Below are positions 7,959 to 16,262 of a stretch of 46,005 nucleotides of DNA, piece by piece. The notes below the pieces were generated by a model that had not been told where the DNA came from, ran no database searches, and saw only the letters and a list, made by a program, of their open reading frames with translations. Numbering within the stretch: position 1 is the stretch's first letter; each line of letters opens with the position of its first letter. Source of the DNA: Candidatus Krumholzibacteriia bacterium (lineage in GTDB: Bacteria > Krumholzibacteriota > Krumholzibacteriia > LZORAL124-64-63). A program made the position numbers and the translations under genes. The DNA lies in the NCBI GenBank assembly GCA_024762975.1, contig JANTGJ010000011.1, positions 1 to 46,005 of the forward strand. Reading direction: 5' to 3'.

Positions 7959-10919
7959 CTAGCGGATGATCACCAGCTTGCCCCAGAAGTCGTCCCGCTG
8001 CGGCATCAGCACCTTGTAGAGGAATACTCCGCCCGTCAGCTCCTTGCCCTTTTCATTGTGGCAATCCCAGTGGATATTGCCTTCGACCTGTAGCTCACTG
8101 CCCAGCTCGATGACCTTGTCCCCGGCAGCGGTGAAGATCTGGATCGTCGATTCCGGCGGCAGGTTGGTAAAGACCACCTTCTGCCCCTCGAAATCGCGGA
8201 AACCCTCCCCCGGACGCAACGGGTTGGGATAAACATAGATTTCCTCATCGGCACCCGTCGCCGGAGCCGCCAACAGGTTTACCTGATAGGATCGGGTATT
8301 GCCTCCGCCCGGGAATGGTGAGGCCGTATCTCCCTCCCAACGAGGGGAAAAGACCATCGCCTGCGAATTGTTCTGCGGAGTCGTCAGCGCGGTCGACCCA
8401 TAGTCGAAGCTCGTCACGCCATAGTAGTACTCGAAGCCGTTGTAGATCTCGTCGTCGAAAAAGCGCACCGTATCGGGAGTCGAAAAATCGAAGCAGGCCG
8501 ATCGCTTCGAAATAAAGCACTGCGGCGTCACATCGTAGGATTCATCACCGCAGAATCCCTCGATACAGGACTCGGGGTTGACGCGATCGTACAGGCCAAG
8601 CAGCGTCAGACCCTCGCGGTCCACGCCGGTCGCCCGCCAAACCGCCCACCCCTGAAACGTCTGGCATTTCAGGTACAGCGAATCCGCAGGCGTGGCCGCG
8701 CCCGCAGTGAACGCAATCGAAAGACCCAGGTCCAGCACATCTCTGAGGCCCACATCCGTGGAGGAATTGTAGGTCTGTGTCAGATCCAGCGGTGTGCCCG
8801 GCACATAGATGCCTCCACCCCAGGTGCCGACCAGCAGATCGCCCGAACCGTCGGCAGCCATACGGCCCACCAGGGCCCGGTCCATGACCGGTTGGGAGGC
8901 GAAATGATCCCAGTTTACTCCGTTGTCCGTCGATGCCAGCAGGGACCATTTGTCTTCGACCGCATAGAACGTGCCGGGATTATCATCGTCGGAGATCAGC
9001 TGAATCGAGACCAACGATCCCAGGTTGGACGGCTGAACGGTGCCGGCCACATTCTCCCCCGCGACTTCGGCCCAGGTCTCGCCGCCGTCGCCGGTGCGAT
9101 AGATTCCCTCCTGCTGGAGCGCCAGAAGAATCACCTGGGGGTCCAGCGGATCCACGGCAACGGACAAGCCGTTGTGCACCCAGGCTCCATCGATCTCGTC
9201 GGAAGCCTGAATCAAATCGCCCCGGACCGGATGCCAGGTGTAGCCCCCGTCATCGCTCTCGATCAGGCCATGAAAGTTCACGGCGGCCAGCAGATGGTCC
9301 GGGTTGGACGGGTTCTCAACAATCTGGTTGACCAGTGGCAACTGTTTGAACTCGAGATAGTTGTAGATACGCGAATGGACATCGAACGAAACTCCCGCCG
9401 GGAATCCGGCGGTGAGTGTGAACGAACCAACGTAGCCGGCATCACACTGAGGAGGCATCTCGACGGTTCCGAAACCATTGTCGGCCAGATCGCAGAGTTC
9501 GCTCAGCGCTTCATCTCCCAGAGTGAAGCGGGTCGTGCCCGTCGAATTGCTGTGAATGCCCTGGAAGGGGCCCCGGAGAGCACCGTCGATCTCGACCCGG
9601 TAATTCACATCGAAGTAACCTTCCGCGCGGAATTTTCCGTCCGGCTGCCGGGTCAATGTGATTTGGCCGGGACTGGCCAGACCGAGGCTGTCGCCGGCGG
9701 TAATCCGGAACAGCTCGAAGTCGGAATCACCGACCAGCTGGCTGTCCAGCATCATCAACTGTGCAGCGAAAGTCTGCACGTCGTCGCCCGCGGTCCGGGC
9801 GGCGGTATGGAACTCCCACAGTACGTCCATCGAGAGCGTTCGTTCGTAGCCGTCCAGTTCGCCCGCCGCGGTGTCACTGCCGGACAGCTGCACATCGACC
9901 GTCCCGCGCATCCGGACCATCTCGTCCCCCAACACTCCGCCCGGGGTGATCCGGGCGCGCGGCGCGTCCAAATCCCGGACGACTTCGATATCCTGCCGGC
10001 TAAAGGTCGCGCCGGAATCCTCCGAGACGAACAGCCCGTAGTAGGGAACGAAGATCAACATCCGCGTCGGCGTCCAGATCAGACTATTGACCGGATAAAT
10101 GGTCGGCATCTGTTCCAGATCCTGCGGCAGACGGTTGAGCAGGCTGACAAACGTGGCGCCGCCATCGGTCGTCAGGAACGGGCCGTCCCTTTCCGTACCG
10201 ACGACGAAGCTGCTGGCCGATGCCGGCGAGAAGGCGACGGCGCTTACGGCCGTATTGTCGTCGAAGATCTCCGGCGCCAATTGCGACCACGAGCCCTCAC
10301 GGAAAATCCACAGTCCCGCCGGAGAAGTCGAGGTGGTCGGGCCCGTCGAAAAACCAGCCACCATCGTGCCGTCGTCGGCCTCATCCAGGGCCAGAATATT
10401 CGTCTGTGGCCAGGTCATCGGCAGGCCCACATTCAACTGGCCCCACGAACCAGCCATCTGGTCGAAGCGCCACAAGCCGCCGTTGTTGGCCAGATTCAGG
10501 GTGCCTCCCAGGCTGCCATAGTACGACGGTCCGTCACTGCGCCAACTGTAGACCAACGGATCCGGCTGCGCAGCTCCGATCGTACCGGCGGCACCGGATG
10601 TCGTGAAAAGGAAGGAACGATCCACGAGACCACCGTAACCACCCGTAACCGTCGCCTCGAATTCGGCACTATCGGTCGCCGTCAACGCAAAGCACGTCGA
10701 TTCCGCCAGATCCAGATCCGGCCAGCTGATGACCATCCCCTGCCGGCCCGAGCTCTGCAGCGACAGGTTGATCAGGTCGGGGGAAACCAGGTACAGGGAA
10801 TCGGCGAGGCACGCGGCATCTGGCGTAATTGCGCCCGCTCCGAACGCCGAAGCGAGAATCACGAGCCCCAGTGCCACTGCAATGACCGTCCGAACGGCCG
10901 ATACGCTCCCAGCCTTCAT
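7959..10919 (-). CDS. Large secreted BNR/Asp-box repeat protein with C-terminal sorting domain
   Basis: 986 residues with a signal peptide (about 1-30, cleavage near FGAGA). At least five Asp-box-like motifs are visible: LTTDGGATF, VSEDSGATF, ESDDGGYTW, RTGDGGETW and ASTDNGVNW. These predict a beta-propeller of the sialidase/BNR or Ycf48-like fold. Sialidase active-site residues were not found, so a non-enzymatic propeller is more likely. The last 90 residues hold YPNPLRPGEG, a strand-rich Ig-like segment (IQIFTAAGDKVIEL), HWDCHNEKGKEL and GGVFLYKVL, a FlgD-like type-IX-style sorting domain. The ATG at 10919 has AGGAG 4 bases upstream. It is the last gene of the transcript that starts with two paralogous lipoproteins, and a terminator follows. 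Probable role: a surface-exposed partner of those lipoproteins. Confidence 0.8.
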   Translation of the reverse strand: MKAGSVSAVRTVIAVALGLVILASAFGAGAITPDAACLADSLYLVSPDLINLSLQSSGRQGMVISWPDLDLAESTCFALTATDSAEFEATVTGGYGGLVDRSFLFTTSGAAGTIGAAQPDPLVYSWRSDGPSYYGSLGGTLNLANNGGLWRFDQMAGSWGQLNVGLPMTWPQTNILALDEADDGTMVAGFSTGPTTSTSPAGLWIFREGSWSQLAPEIFDDNTAVSAVAFSPASASSFVVGTERDGPFLTTDGGATFVSLLNRLPQDLEQMPTIYPVNSLIWTPTRMLIFVPYYGLFVSEDSGATFSRQDIEVVRDLDAPRARITPGGVLGDEMVRMRGTVDVQLSGSDTAAGELDGYERTLSMDVLWEFHTAARTAGDDVQTFAAQLMMLDSQLVGDSDFELFRITAGDSLGLASPGQITLTRQPDGKFRAEGYFDVNYRVEIDGALRGPFQGIHSNSTGTTRFTLGDEALSELCDLADNGFGTVEMPPQCDAGYVGSFTLTAGFPAGVSFDVHSRIYNYLEFKQLPLVNQIVENPSNPDHLLAAVNFHGLIESDDGGYTWHPVRGDLIQASDEIDGAWVHNGLSVAVDPLDPQVILLALQQEGIYRTGDGGETWAEVAGENVAGTVQPSNLGSLVSIQLISDDDNPGTFYAVEDKWSLLASTDNGVNWDHFASQPVMDRALVGRMAADGSGDLLVGTWGGGIYVPGTPLDLTQTYNSSTDVGLRDVLDLGLSIAFTAGAATPADSLYLKCQTFQGWAVWRATGVDREGLTLLGLYDRVNPESCIEGFCGDESYDVTPQCFISKRSACFDFSTPDTVRFFDDEIYNGFEYYYGVTSFDYGSTALTTPQNNSQAMVFSPRWEGDTASPFPGGGNTRSYQVNLLAAPATGADEEIYVYPNPLRPGEGFRDFEGQKVVFTNLPPESTIQIFTAAGDKVIELGSELQVEGNIHWDCHNEKGKELTGGVFLYKVLMPQRDDFWGKLVIIR

Positions 10920-11028
10920 TCACTCCTGCCTTTCCTGACATTCGATCCCCGGCGGTTCATCGGACCGGGGTTGGTTCGTATCCGATACGGGAAGTTCGCG
11001 CCCCGGACCGAGCCGGGGTTCGATCCGC

Positions 11029-13476
11029 CTATTCCATTTCCAATCCGAAATATTCGAGTACCCACAGAATGGCCTTCTGGCTGTCCTGCTCATCGAATCG
11101 ATAGGGATCGAAACCCCAGTAGACATCCGGTTTTCCGCTGACCTTGTCGGCTACCATCTTGTACGATGCCCAGCCAAAGGTCTGCCCATTGGTCTTCGCA
11201 GTGGCCAGATCCAGGTCACCCAAAGAGGCCAGTGCGAACGGGCCACAGATATCGTCCCGCAGGTCGACATCGGTGTAGCGGCTGAACGGCCAACTGGTTT
11301 CTCCCTCGGACCAGCGAATCTCCCGCAACCAGTCGTAGCGAGAGATACCTCGGTACATCGGCTCGACGCACTTGCCCCCCGGACCCAGTTCGCAATCCTG
11401 GGGTAACACCTGGGACAGCCGGGTACCACTGATGTTCGCGTCGACAAATTCGTCGTTCTGGAACGGGAACTGACTCGATTGCAAGGCCAGCGCACCGGAC
11501 TGACGGTCCCTCACATCATGCCAATCGATGATCGGATTGGTCGAGATCGTATCGGCCAGCACCCCGGGTCCGATCAGATGCTGCGCCTTGAAAGCCGGGT
11601 CCAGGTAGATCGACTTCAGGCCTGCGCATTCCGCCGCGCGGTCGGCCTCCATCTTGCGGGTTCGCCCATAAATGGTCTTCCGCCCGGTGGCAGTCCAATC
11701 CAGCGCCGCGATCCCGGCCGTAGTGTAGTGGTACATCAACGGACCGCGCGGCACACTCGTTCCGTCCGGCAACTCCTTGTTCGAGAAACTGGCCTCATAT
11801 CCGTTCAGATTCGGCTCCCGGGTATCGAACACGGTCGGGACATAGTAGTTGTCCTTGTCCTCGATGAACGAATCCAGACTCGAGGCGCCGACCAGGAAGA
11901 GGTTGCCTCCCTGGCGCTGGTACGGGGTCAGGTAGACGAATCGATCCACGTTGCCCATCGCCCGGAAGTCGCCCAGGAAGTACTGCTCGGTATGGAAGCG
12001 GGCAAAAACAAGCAAGGCCTTGTAGTGCACGATATCCTCATAGTCGAGGAACTGCGCGTCCACATGGTCGACGAAATTATTGGCCCAGGTAAAGTCGGCA
12101 ACCTCGCCTTCCAGGAAATCCCAGTAATCGTTGCGATAGACCTCGCTGTCCCGCGCATTCCCCAGTTCGTCCTGCCAACGGCCCGTATTGTCGTCGACGA
12201 CCTGATCGATCAACAGCAGAGGCGCCTGGTCGTCGTAGGGAACGAACGGAATCACATCGAGCGTCCACTTGTAGATCACTTCGGTGCCGGAATCATCGAC
12301 CACTTTCAGATAGAAGTAGTTCAGACCACCGGCAGCGAAGGAGCGTTCTTCCGCGAAAGTGTTCTGTTCCGACAAACCGGGACCGATGGCCCATCCCGGA
12401 TCGGTGATCACGTCCACGGAGCCGACATTCCAGCCGTGCTGGTACGATACGATCGAACCATTGTAGCTGTCCGCCTTGGCAGTCCACCTGAAGTTCAGCG
12501 GCTGGCCCGCAGCAATCTGATTCGCGGGGTACTGATTCGGCGCCTCATCCAGGAATTCCTCGGTCAGTGTAATTTCGGGCGAATAGGCCACGGACGAGAC
12601 TTTCAGGTTCGCGACTTCACGTTGGTAGTCCTTGCCGATACTGACCGCGCCGGCCGTGTCCTGTACCTGGACCGCGAAGAGCCATATGGACTGGTCTTCC
12701 AGGTTCTTGAACGTTGCGCGACGCTCCACCTCGAGATCCTTGTACTCGATCCACTCCGACCAGCGGGGATCATAGAAATCGATCAACTCGTCCCGATATT
12801 GGTTATACACGCTTCGAACCTGGATCGGAGCTCCACTCGGCGTTTCCGCCACGACCCGCAGAAAACGGGCGCGTACCGGAATATTCAATTCGAAATCCGG
12901 ATCCGTTCCTTCCCAGCCGATATTCAGCGTGGTGGGAACCGTTTTCGCCGAGGTGCCGCCCAGGTTCGGGAAGGTCGCGTTGCACTCGGGCAACAGGGTG
13001 GTCGAAGTGAAGCTCAGATGCGCCGGAGTTGGGTCGACCGAGCCCTTGTCGTCGACCGCGCGCACGAAAATCGTGTGTGTTCGGAAACTGCGCGGGTCGC
13101 CTGCCGGGTCACCCGGGAAGCCGGCCTGATCAGCCAGCACATAGAAGATCGAATCGTTCGCCGTCGTATAGCGCCAGGGATTGACCACCGCACCGGAAAT
13201 CGGATCGATCGTCATCGTATCGCGCGGACTGATACCGTCTGTGCCATTGTTGCTGATCTTCCACTGGAAGCCGGCGATACGTCCGTCGACATCGGAGCCG
13301 GTCCAGTTGAATTGGCAAACGAACCCCGCCTCGAGCAACGAGGGCGGCTGTCCCGTAATCCGGGTCTCCGGCCGACTATTGGGCACACGCACGCCGCCCA
13401 GATCGCTCTCGGTCGAACAACCCGCAGCCACGGCCAACAGGGCGGCCAGGGAAAGTACGGTGAAACGCCTGATCAT
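11029..13476 (-). CDS. Large lipoprotein, paralogue of the upstream gene
   Basis: 815 residues from the ATG at 13476, which has GAGGAG about 8 bases upstream; a longer frame without a ribosome site is rejected. The start is a lipoprotein signal peptide (MIRRFTVLSLAALLAVAAGC, Cys20 as lipid anchor). Residues from about 33 on (RPETRITGQPP, FNWTGSDVDGRIAGFQW, AVDDKGSVDPTPAHLSF) match the same region of the 800-residue lipoprotein just upstream, so the two are diverged tandem duplicates. Around residues 430-560 (APLLLIDQVVDD, DYEDIVHYKALLVFARF, GGNLFLVGASS) the protein resembles the glutamine-amidotransferase-like fold, a feature the sequence does not prove. No catalytic motif was recognised. Probable role: an outer-membrane-attached surface protein. 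Confidence 0.75.
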   Translation of the reverse strand: MIRRFTVLSLAALLAVAAGCSTESDLGGVRVPNSRPETRITGQPPSLLEAGFVCQFNWTGSDVDGRIAGFQWKISNNGTDGISPRDTMTIDPISGAVVNPWRYTTANDSIFYVLADQAGFPGDPAGDPRSFRTHTIFVRAVDDKGSVDPTPAHLSFTSTTLLPECNATFPNLGGTSAKTVPTTLNIGWEGTDPDFELNIPVRARFLRVVAETPSGAPIQVRSVYNQYRDELIDFYDPRWSEWIEYKDLEVERRATFKNLEDQSIWLFAVQVQDTAGAVSIGKDYQREVANLKVSSVAYSPEITLTEEFLDEAPNQYPANQIAAGQPLNFRWTAKADSYNGSIVSYQHGWNVGSVDVITDPGWAIGPGLSEQNTFAEERSFAAGGLNYFYLKVVDDSGTEVIYKWTLDVIPFVPYDDQAPLLLIDQVVDDNTGRWQDELGNARDSEVYRNDYWDFLEGEVADFTWANNFVDHVDAQFLDYEDIVHYKALLVFARFHTEQYFLGDFRAMGNVDRFVYLTPYQRQGGNLFLVGASSLDSFIEDKDNYYVPTVFDTREPNLNGYEASFSNKELPDGTSVPRGPLMYHYTTAGIAALDWTATGRKTIYGRTRKMEADRAAECAGLKSIYLDPAFKAQHLIGPGVLADTISTNPIIDWHDVRDRQSGALALQSSQFPFQNDEFVDANISGTRLSQVLPQDCELGPGGKCVEPMYRGISRYDWLREIRWSEGETSWPFSRYTDVDLRDDICGPFALASLGDLDLATAKTNGQTFGWASYKMVADKVSGKPDVYWGFDPYRFDEQDSQKAILWVLEYFGLEME

Positions 13477-13504
13477 CGACTCACTCCTCGAAGCTTTTGG
13501 TCGC

Positions 13505-15907
13505 CTAAAATCCATCACCAATGCACTCGACATCTTCGCCGGCCCCGGATCCTGCCTGGACGACGATCTTGAAGTACTGCATCACCGGCTCATTGTTATT
13601 GCTGGCCATTGCCATCTGCGGCAAGGGAATCGAACCATCGACCACGATGCCGGGCCCACTCATGGTACAGGCACGCCAGGTACTGCCTCCCGGCGGGGTC
13701 GCGGCCGGCGGACGCATGCCCTGGAACGTATGGTAGAATCCGGGCCGAAGCGGGGTAGTCAAGCACTGGGTCTGGTCCAGGGCCACGCCCTGGATCCGGC
13801 CCTCGCCGAATTGACGCGTGGTCAGCGCGAAGAGCTCATCCACTCGCGGATCATCCGGATTGTACGGACTGATGAAATCCCAGACGTGGTTCAGATAGAG
13901 TCGCTGCCGGTAGGTCGCGACACCGGAATTGACCAGGTCCTCCGGGACATACACCCGGACCAGCTTTTTCCACAGGCCTGTCGTCGTGATCTTCAGGCCA
14001 TCGCCGTCGGACTCACCCCAGTTCTCGACATCGATATTGTCCGAACCGCCACCGTCCTGGATGACGTTATCCGGGTCGCAGTCGTAGTCGATCTGCGTCT
14101 TCCAGGCCATCGTCCGCCACCGGGACTGGCCCGCCTCGGTATATCGCTCATCCACGTGATCCTGTCCATGAAAGAGCACGTCCATGCCAAATACCGCACA
14201 CTTGACCAGGTGCTTGGAGACCCCCAGTCCTGCCGTATCGACCTCGAAGCTCACAAAGTCGGTGACCTTGTCGATGGCCATGAAAGCGGCCTCCGGCAAC
14301 TGCGTCAGGTAATGACGACCGGCCAGCGAGTCACCCGTTGTCCTGACGAACATTTCCGCAGGCGCACCGAAGCACGGGTGCGACGCGCCGGCGCTCGGAT
14401 CATAGCAGGCCAGGGAAGCATCGAAGGCTGAAGTGCCGCCCTTCGGCAGAACCTCGATGCACTGCACGCAGGGCGGGTTGCCGACTTCGAAGGAAATCGA
14501 GGCCGGCGAGCCATCCCGGCGTCCGAATTCGTCGACCGCCTGCAGACTGACCGTCATCTCCGAACGGGGGGCCACCAGTACGCCCAAGGTGTCGGCGTAC
14601 CATCCGTCCAACCCCTCGCCCCATTCCGGCTCGGTGTCCAGATCGCTGGCGGAAGTCCGGAAGCTGTAGCGCCCCCCGGTATAGTTCTCGATTTCACCCT
14701 CGGCAAAACCCGTGAACCCCATTCCGAAGCTGGAATCCAAGGGAACGTCGAGGCGGTTGTCCCTCCCCAGAGCCTTGAACACCACGTAGGATCGATCAGG
14801 TACCCGATCGCCCGATCCGAACGCATGCGGAATTCGCAATGGATCGTTCAGCAGCACGTAATACGGATAGGTCTGGCTATCCTCCGGGTGCGCGAAATCC
14901 AACTCGTTGTCCAGGATGTAGGTGTCCGGATCGTAGTTTACCACGAACGTGAATTCGCGCAAATAATCCGCAACTTCGACACCGGCAACATCGATCGAGT
15001 TGACCTGCAGGTTGACCGTGCCGGGATCCAGCAGTCGGCGGAATGGCGAGGTGCCACTGCCGTCATTGTTGAAAACCAGGCGTGTAAAATCCCCAAAATA
15101 AGAGAAGGAGTCTGCGGACGCCTCATCGAACAGGCGGGGACTCCAGCAGTCATCGAGCGTCGGTTGGCAGTCCCCACCGAGCTCGCCCCCGAGTCGCCAT
15201 TTGTAACCGAAGAGGCCGTCATCGTACGGATAAACGGTATCGATCTTGGCCAGCGCGGTCAGATCGTAGCCACGGATATTCGGCGTCGAGCCTTTCCAGA
15301 AGACCTCGTACCGTTTATTGAAGCCCACCGTATCCACATACCCGAGAGCAACCTGGGCGGTATCCACGCGCACAGAGCCCCCGTCCAACACTTCTTTGAT
15401 TCGGAAGAACTGGATCTGGGGATTGCCCAGGGTGTTGCTGAAGAAGTGCAAGCGGGCCGGTGTACGGTCGAAATCGCCGAAGTCATCCTGAGCCACCATA
15501 TGCAGCGTCATATCGTAGGACGTGCCAACTCCCTGATTGATCGTGAAATCGAAAATCGAATCGGTCTTCGTGGTCCAGTGTCCGATCTCGAGCTGGCTGG
15601 CATCGAGGGCCGGGTTGAAATTCTCGTCCTCTTCATCCTCGACCGTATCCTCATCCTGCAACGTGGTATCGGTCAGCGCCCAGACGAAGCGCTCCACCGT
15701 TCCATCACGATCCGATCCGTACCAGAAAACATGGAAGTGATAGTAACCGCCTCCATGCTCCATGGGAGAACCGATGATATAGGTCTCGGGCATTTGATTG
15801 ACGACGACGGCCTCCGGTTCGAAGGCACGGCATCCGCCAAGAGCCAACAGGGTCAGGAGGATCGCCAAGACGAAGAACCCCGCACGGGGGGAAAGCCTGG
15901 TTTTCAT
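13505..15907 (-). CDS. Large lipoprotein, first gene of the lipoprotein/BNR operon
   Basis: 800 residues with a lipoprotein signal (AILLTLLALGGC, Cys26 lipidated). Residues 38-150 (NQMPETYIIGSP, FWYGSDRDGTVERFVWAL, AQDDFGDFDRTPARLHF) are clearly related to the next gene, with matching order and spacing of conserved W, GSD, DG and TPA positions. An acidic insert (QDEDTVEDEEDEN, about 84-96) could bind divalent cations. The remaining Ig-like, strand-rich sequence has no recognised enzymatic signature, and the C-terminal third differs from that of the paralogue. The stop is 28 bases before the next start. A well-placed sigma70-type promoter lies about 160 bases upstream. No family name can be given. 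Confidence 0.75.
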   Translation of the reverse strand: MKTRLSPRAGFFVLAILLTLLALGGCRAFEPEAVVVNQMPETYIIGSPMEHGGGYYHFHVFWYGSDRDGTVERFVWALTDTTLQDEDTVEDEEDENFNPALDASQLEIGHWTTKTDSIFDFTINQGVGTSYDMTLHMVAQDDFGDFDRTPARLHFFSNTLGNPQIQFFRIKEVLDGGSVRVDTAQVALGYVDTVGFNKRYEVFWKGSTPNIRGYDLTALAKIDTVYPYDDGLFGYKWRLGGELGGDCQPTLDDCWSPRLFDEASADSFSYFGDFTRLVFNNDGSGTSPFRRLLDPGTVNLQVNSIDVAGVEVADYLREFTFVVNYDPDTYILDNELDFAHPEDSQTYPYYVLLNDPLRIPHAFGSGDRVPDRSYVVFKALGRDNRLDVPLDSSFGMGFTGFAEGEIENYTGGRYSFRTSASDLDTEPEWGEGLDGWYADTLGVLVAPRSEMTVSLQAVDEFGRRDGSPASISFEVGNPPCVQCIEVLPKGGTSAFDASLACYDPSAGASHPCFGAPAEMFVRTTGDSLAGRHYLTQLPEAAFMAIDKVTDFVSFEVDTAGLGVSKHLVKCAVFGMDVLFHGQDHVDERYTEAGQSRWRTMAWKTQIDYDCDPDNVIQDGGGSDNIDVENWGESDGDGLKITTTGLWKKLVRVYVPEDLVNSGVATYRQRLYLNHVWDFISPYNPDDPRVDELFALTTRQFGEGRIQGVALDQTQCLTTPLRPGFYHTFQGMRPPAATPPGGSTWRACTMSGPGIVVDGSIPLPQMAMASNNNEPVMQYFKIVVQAGSGAGEDVECIGDGF

Positions 15908-16065
15908 GCTCGTACGTGCTCCCTCGGAAGCTGGTCGCGACTACTGGACTAGGCATCGTCGAGGTGGGACCGACGATGATCGACCGTGCGGAATCCGCGC
16001 AATCCCCGCCTAGGTAAAAAACGGGTGGGGATTCCTCGCGGAAAAACTCGGATTTCTTGTTTTGA
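15908..16065 (-). other. Structured 5-prime leader of the lipoprotein/BNR operon
   Basis: No gene is seen in this stretch. With the promoter at 16066-16095 the transcript would start near 16059 and carry a leader of about 150 bases. It contains an inverted repeat, aatcccc (16001-16007) with ggggatt (16027-16033), and a smaller palindrome gcggaatccgc near 15987-15999. Their role is unknown; they could stabilise the messenger or be regulatory. The remainder of the intergenic space (16096-16199) shows nothing else. Confidence 0.45.
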
Positions 16066-16095
16066 AATATAGGGATTCGCCTTGCACGGTGTCAA
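16066..16095 (-). promoter_or_regulatory. Sigma70-type promoter of the lipoprotein/BNR operon
   Basis: Read on the minus strand: TTGACA (16095-16090), an 18-base spacer, then TATATT (16071-16066). The -35 is perfect and the -10 matches at five of six positions. It lies in the only gap before the first lipoprotein gene, beyond the terminator of the gene upstream. Confidence 0.75.
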
Positions 16096-16199
16096 CCTCA
16101 AGCTTCGGCGATTTTCCCGGTGGAAAGCGGTTTTCGGCGGTTTGGGCCATGGCTCGCGTTGGGGGCGGACAGGAATTCCGCGCGACGGTTCCAATGGTG

Positions 16200-16232
16200 C
16201 AAAAAGGGCCCCGGACTGTCGTCCGGGGCCCT
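16200..16232 (-). terminator. Intrinsic terminator of the 1048-residue secreted-protein gene
   Basis: A perfect 12-bp stem, agggccccggac (16205-16216) with gtccggggccct (16221-16232), has a TGTC/GACA tetraloop. On the minus strand it is followed by TTTTT. It lies 30 bases after the stop codon, so the gene is transcribed alone. Confidence 0.92.
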
Positions 16233-16262
16233 CTGTCAGATGACCTGACTAGCTGATGAGAA

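Noticed and set aside
7959-10919. Sialidase activity of the BNR protein
   Set aside because: Asp-boxes are present but the arginine triad and catalytic residues of sialidases were not found. The repeats more likely form a non-enzymatic propeller.
10947-11018. Two hairpins between the lipoprotein and BNR genes as terminators
   Set aside because: ccccgg/ccgggg pairs at 10947-10970 and 11001-11018 lack a T-run on the minus strand. They are more likely read through in the operon.
8892-13572. Long plus-strand open frames (749 and 697 codons) opposite the BNR and lipoprotein genes
   Set aside because: They share the complementary register and have an arginine- and glutamine-rich composition typical of shadows. 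The minus-strand products have signal peptides and known domains.
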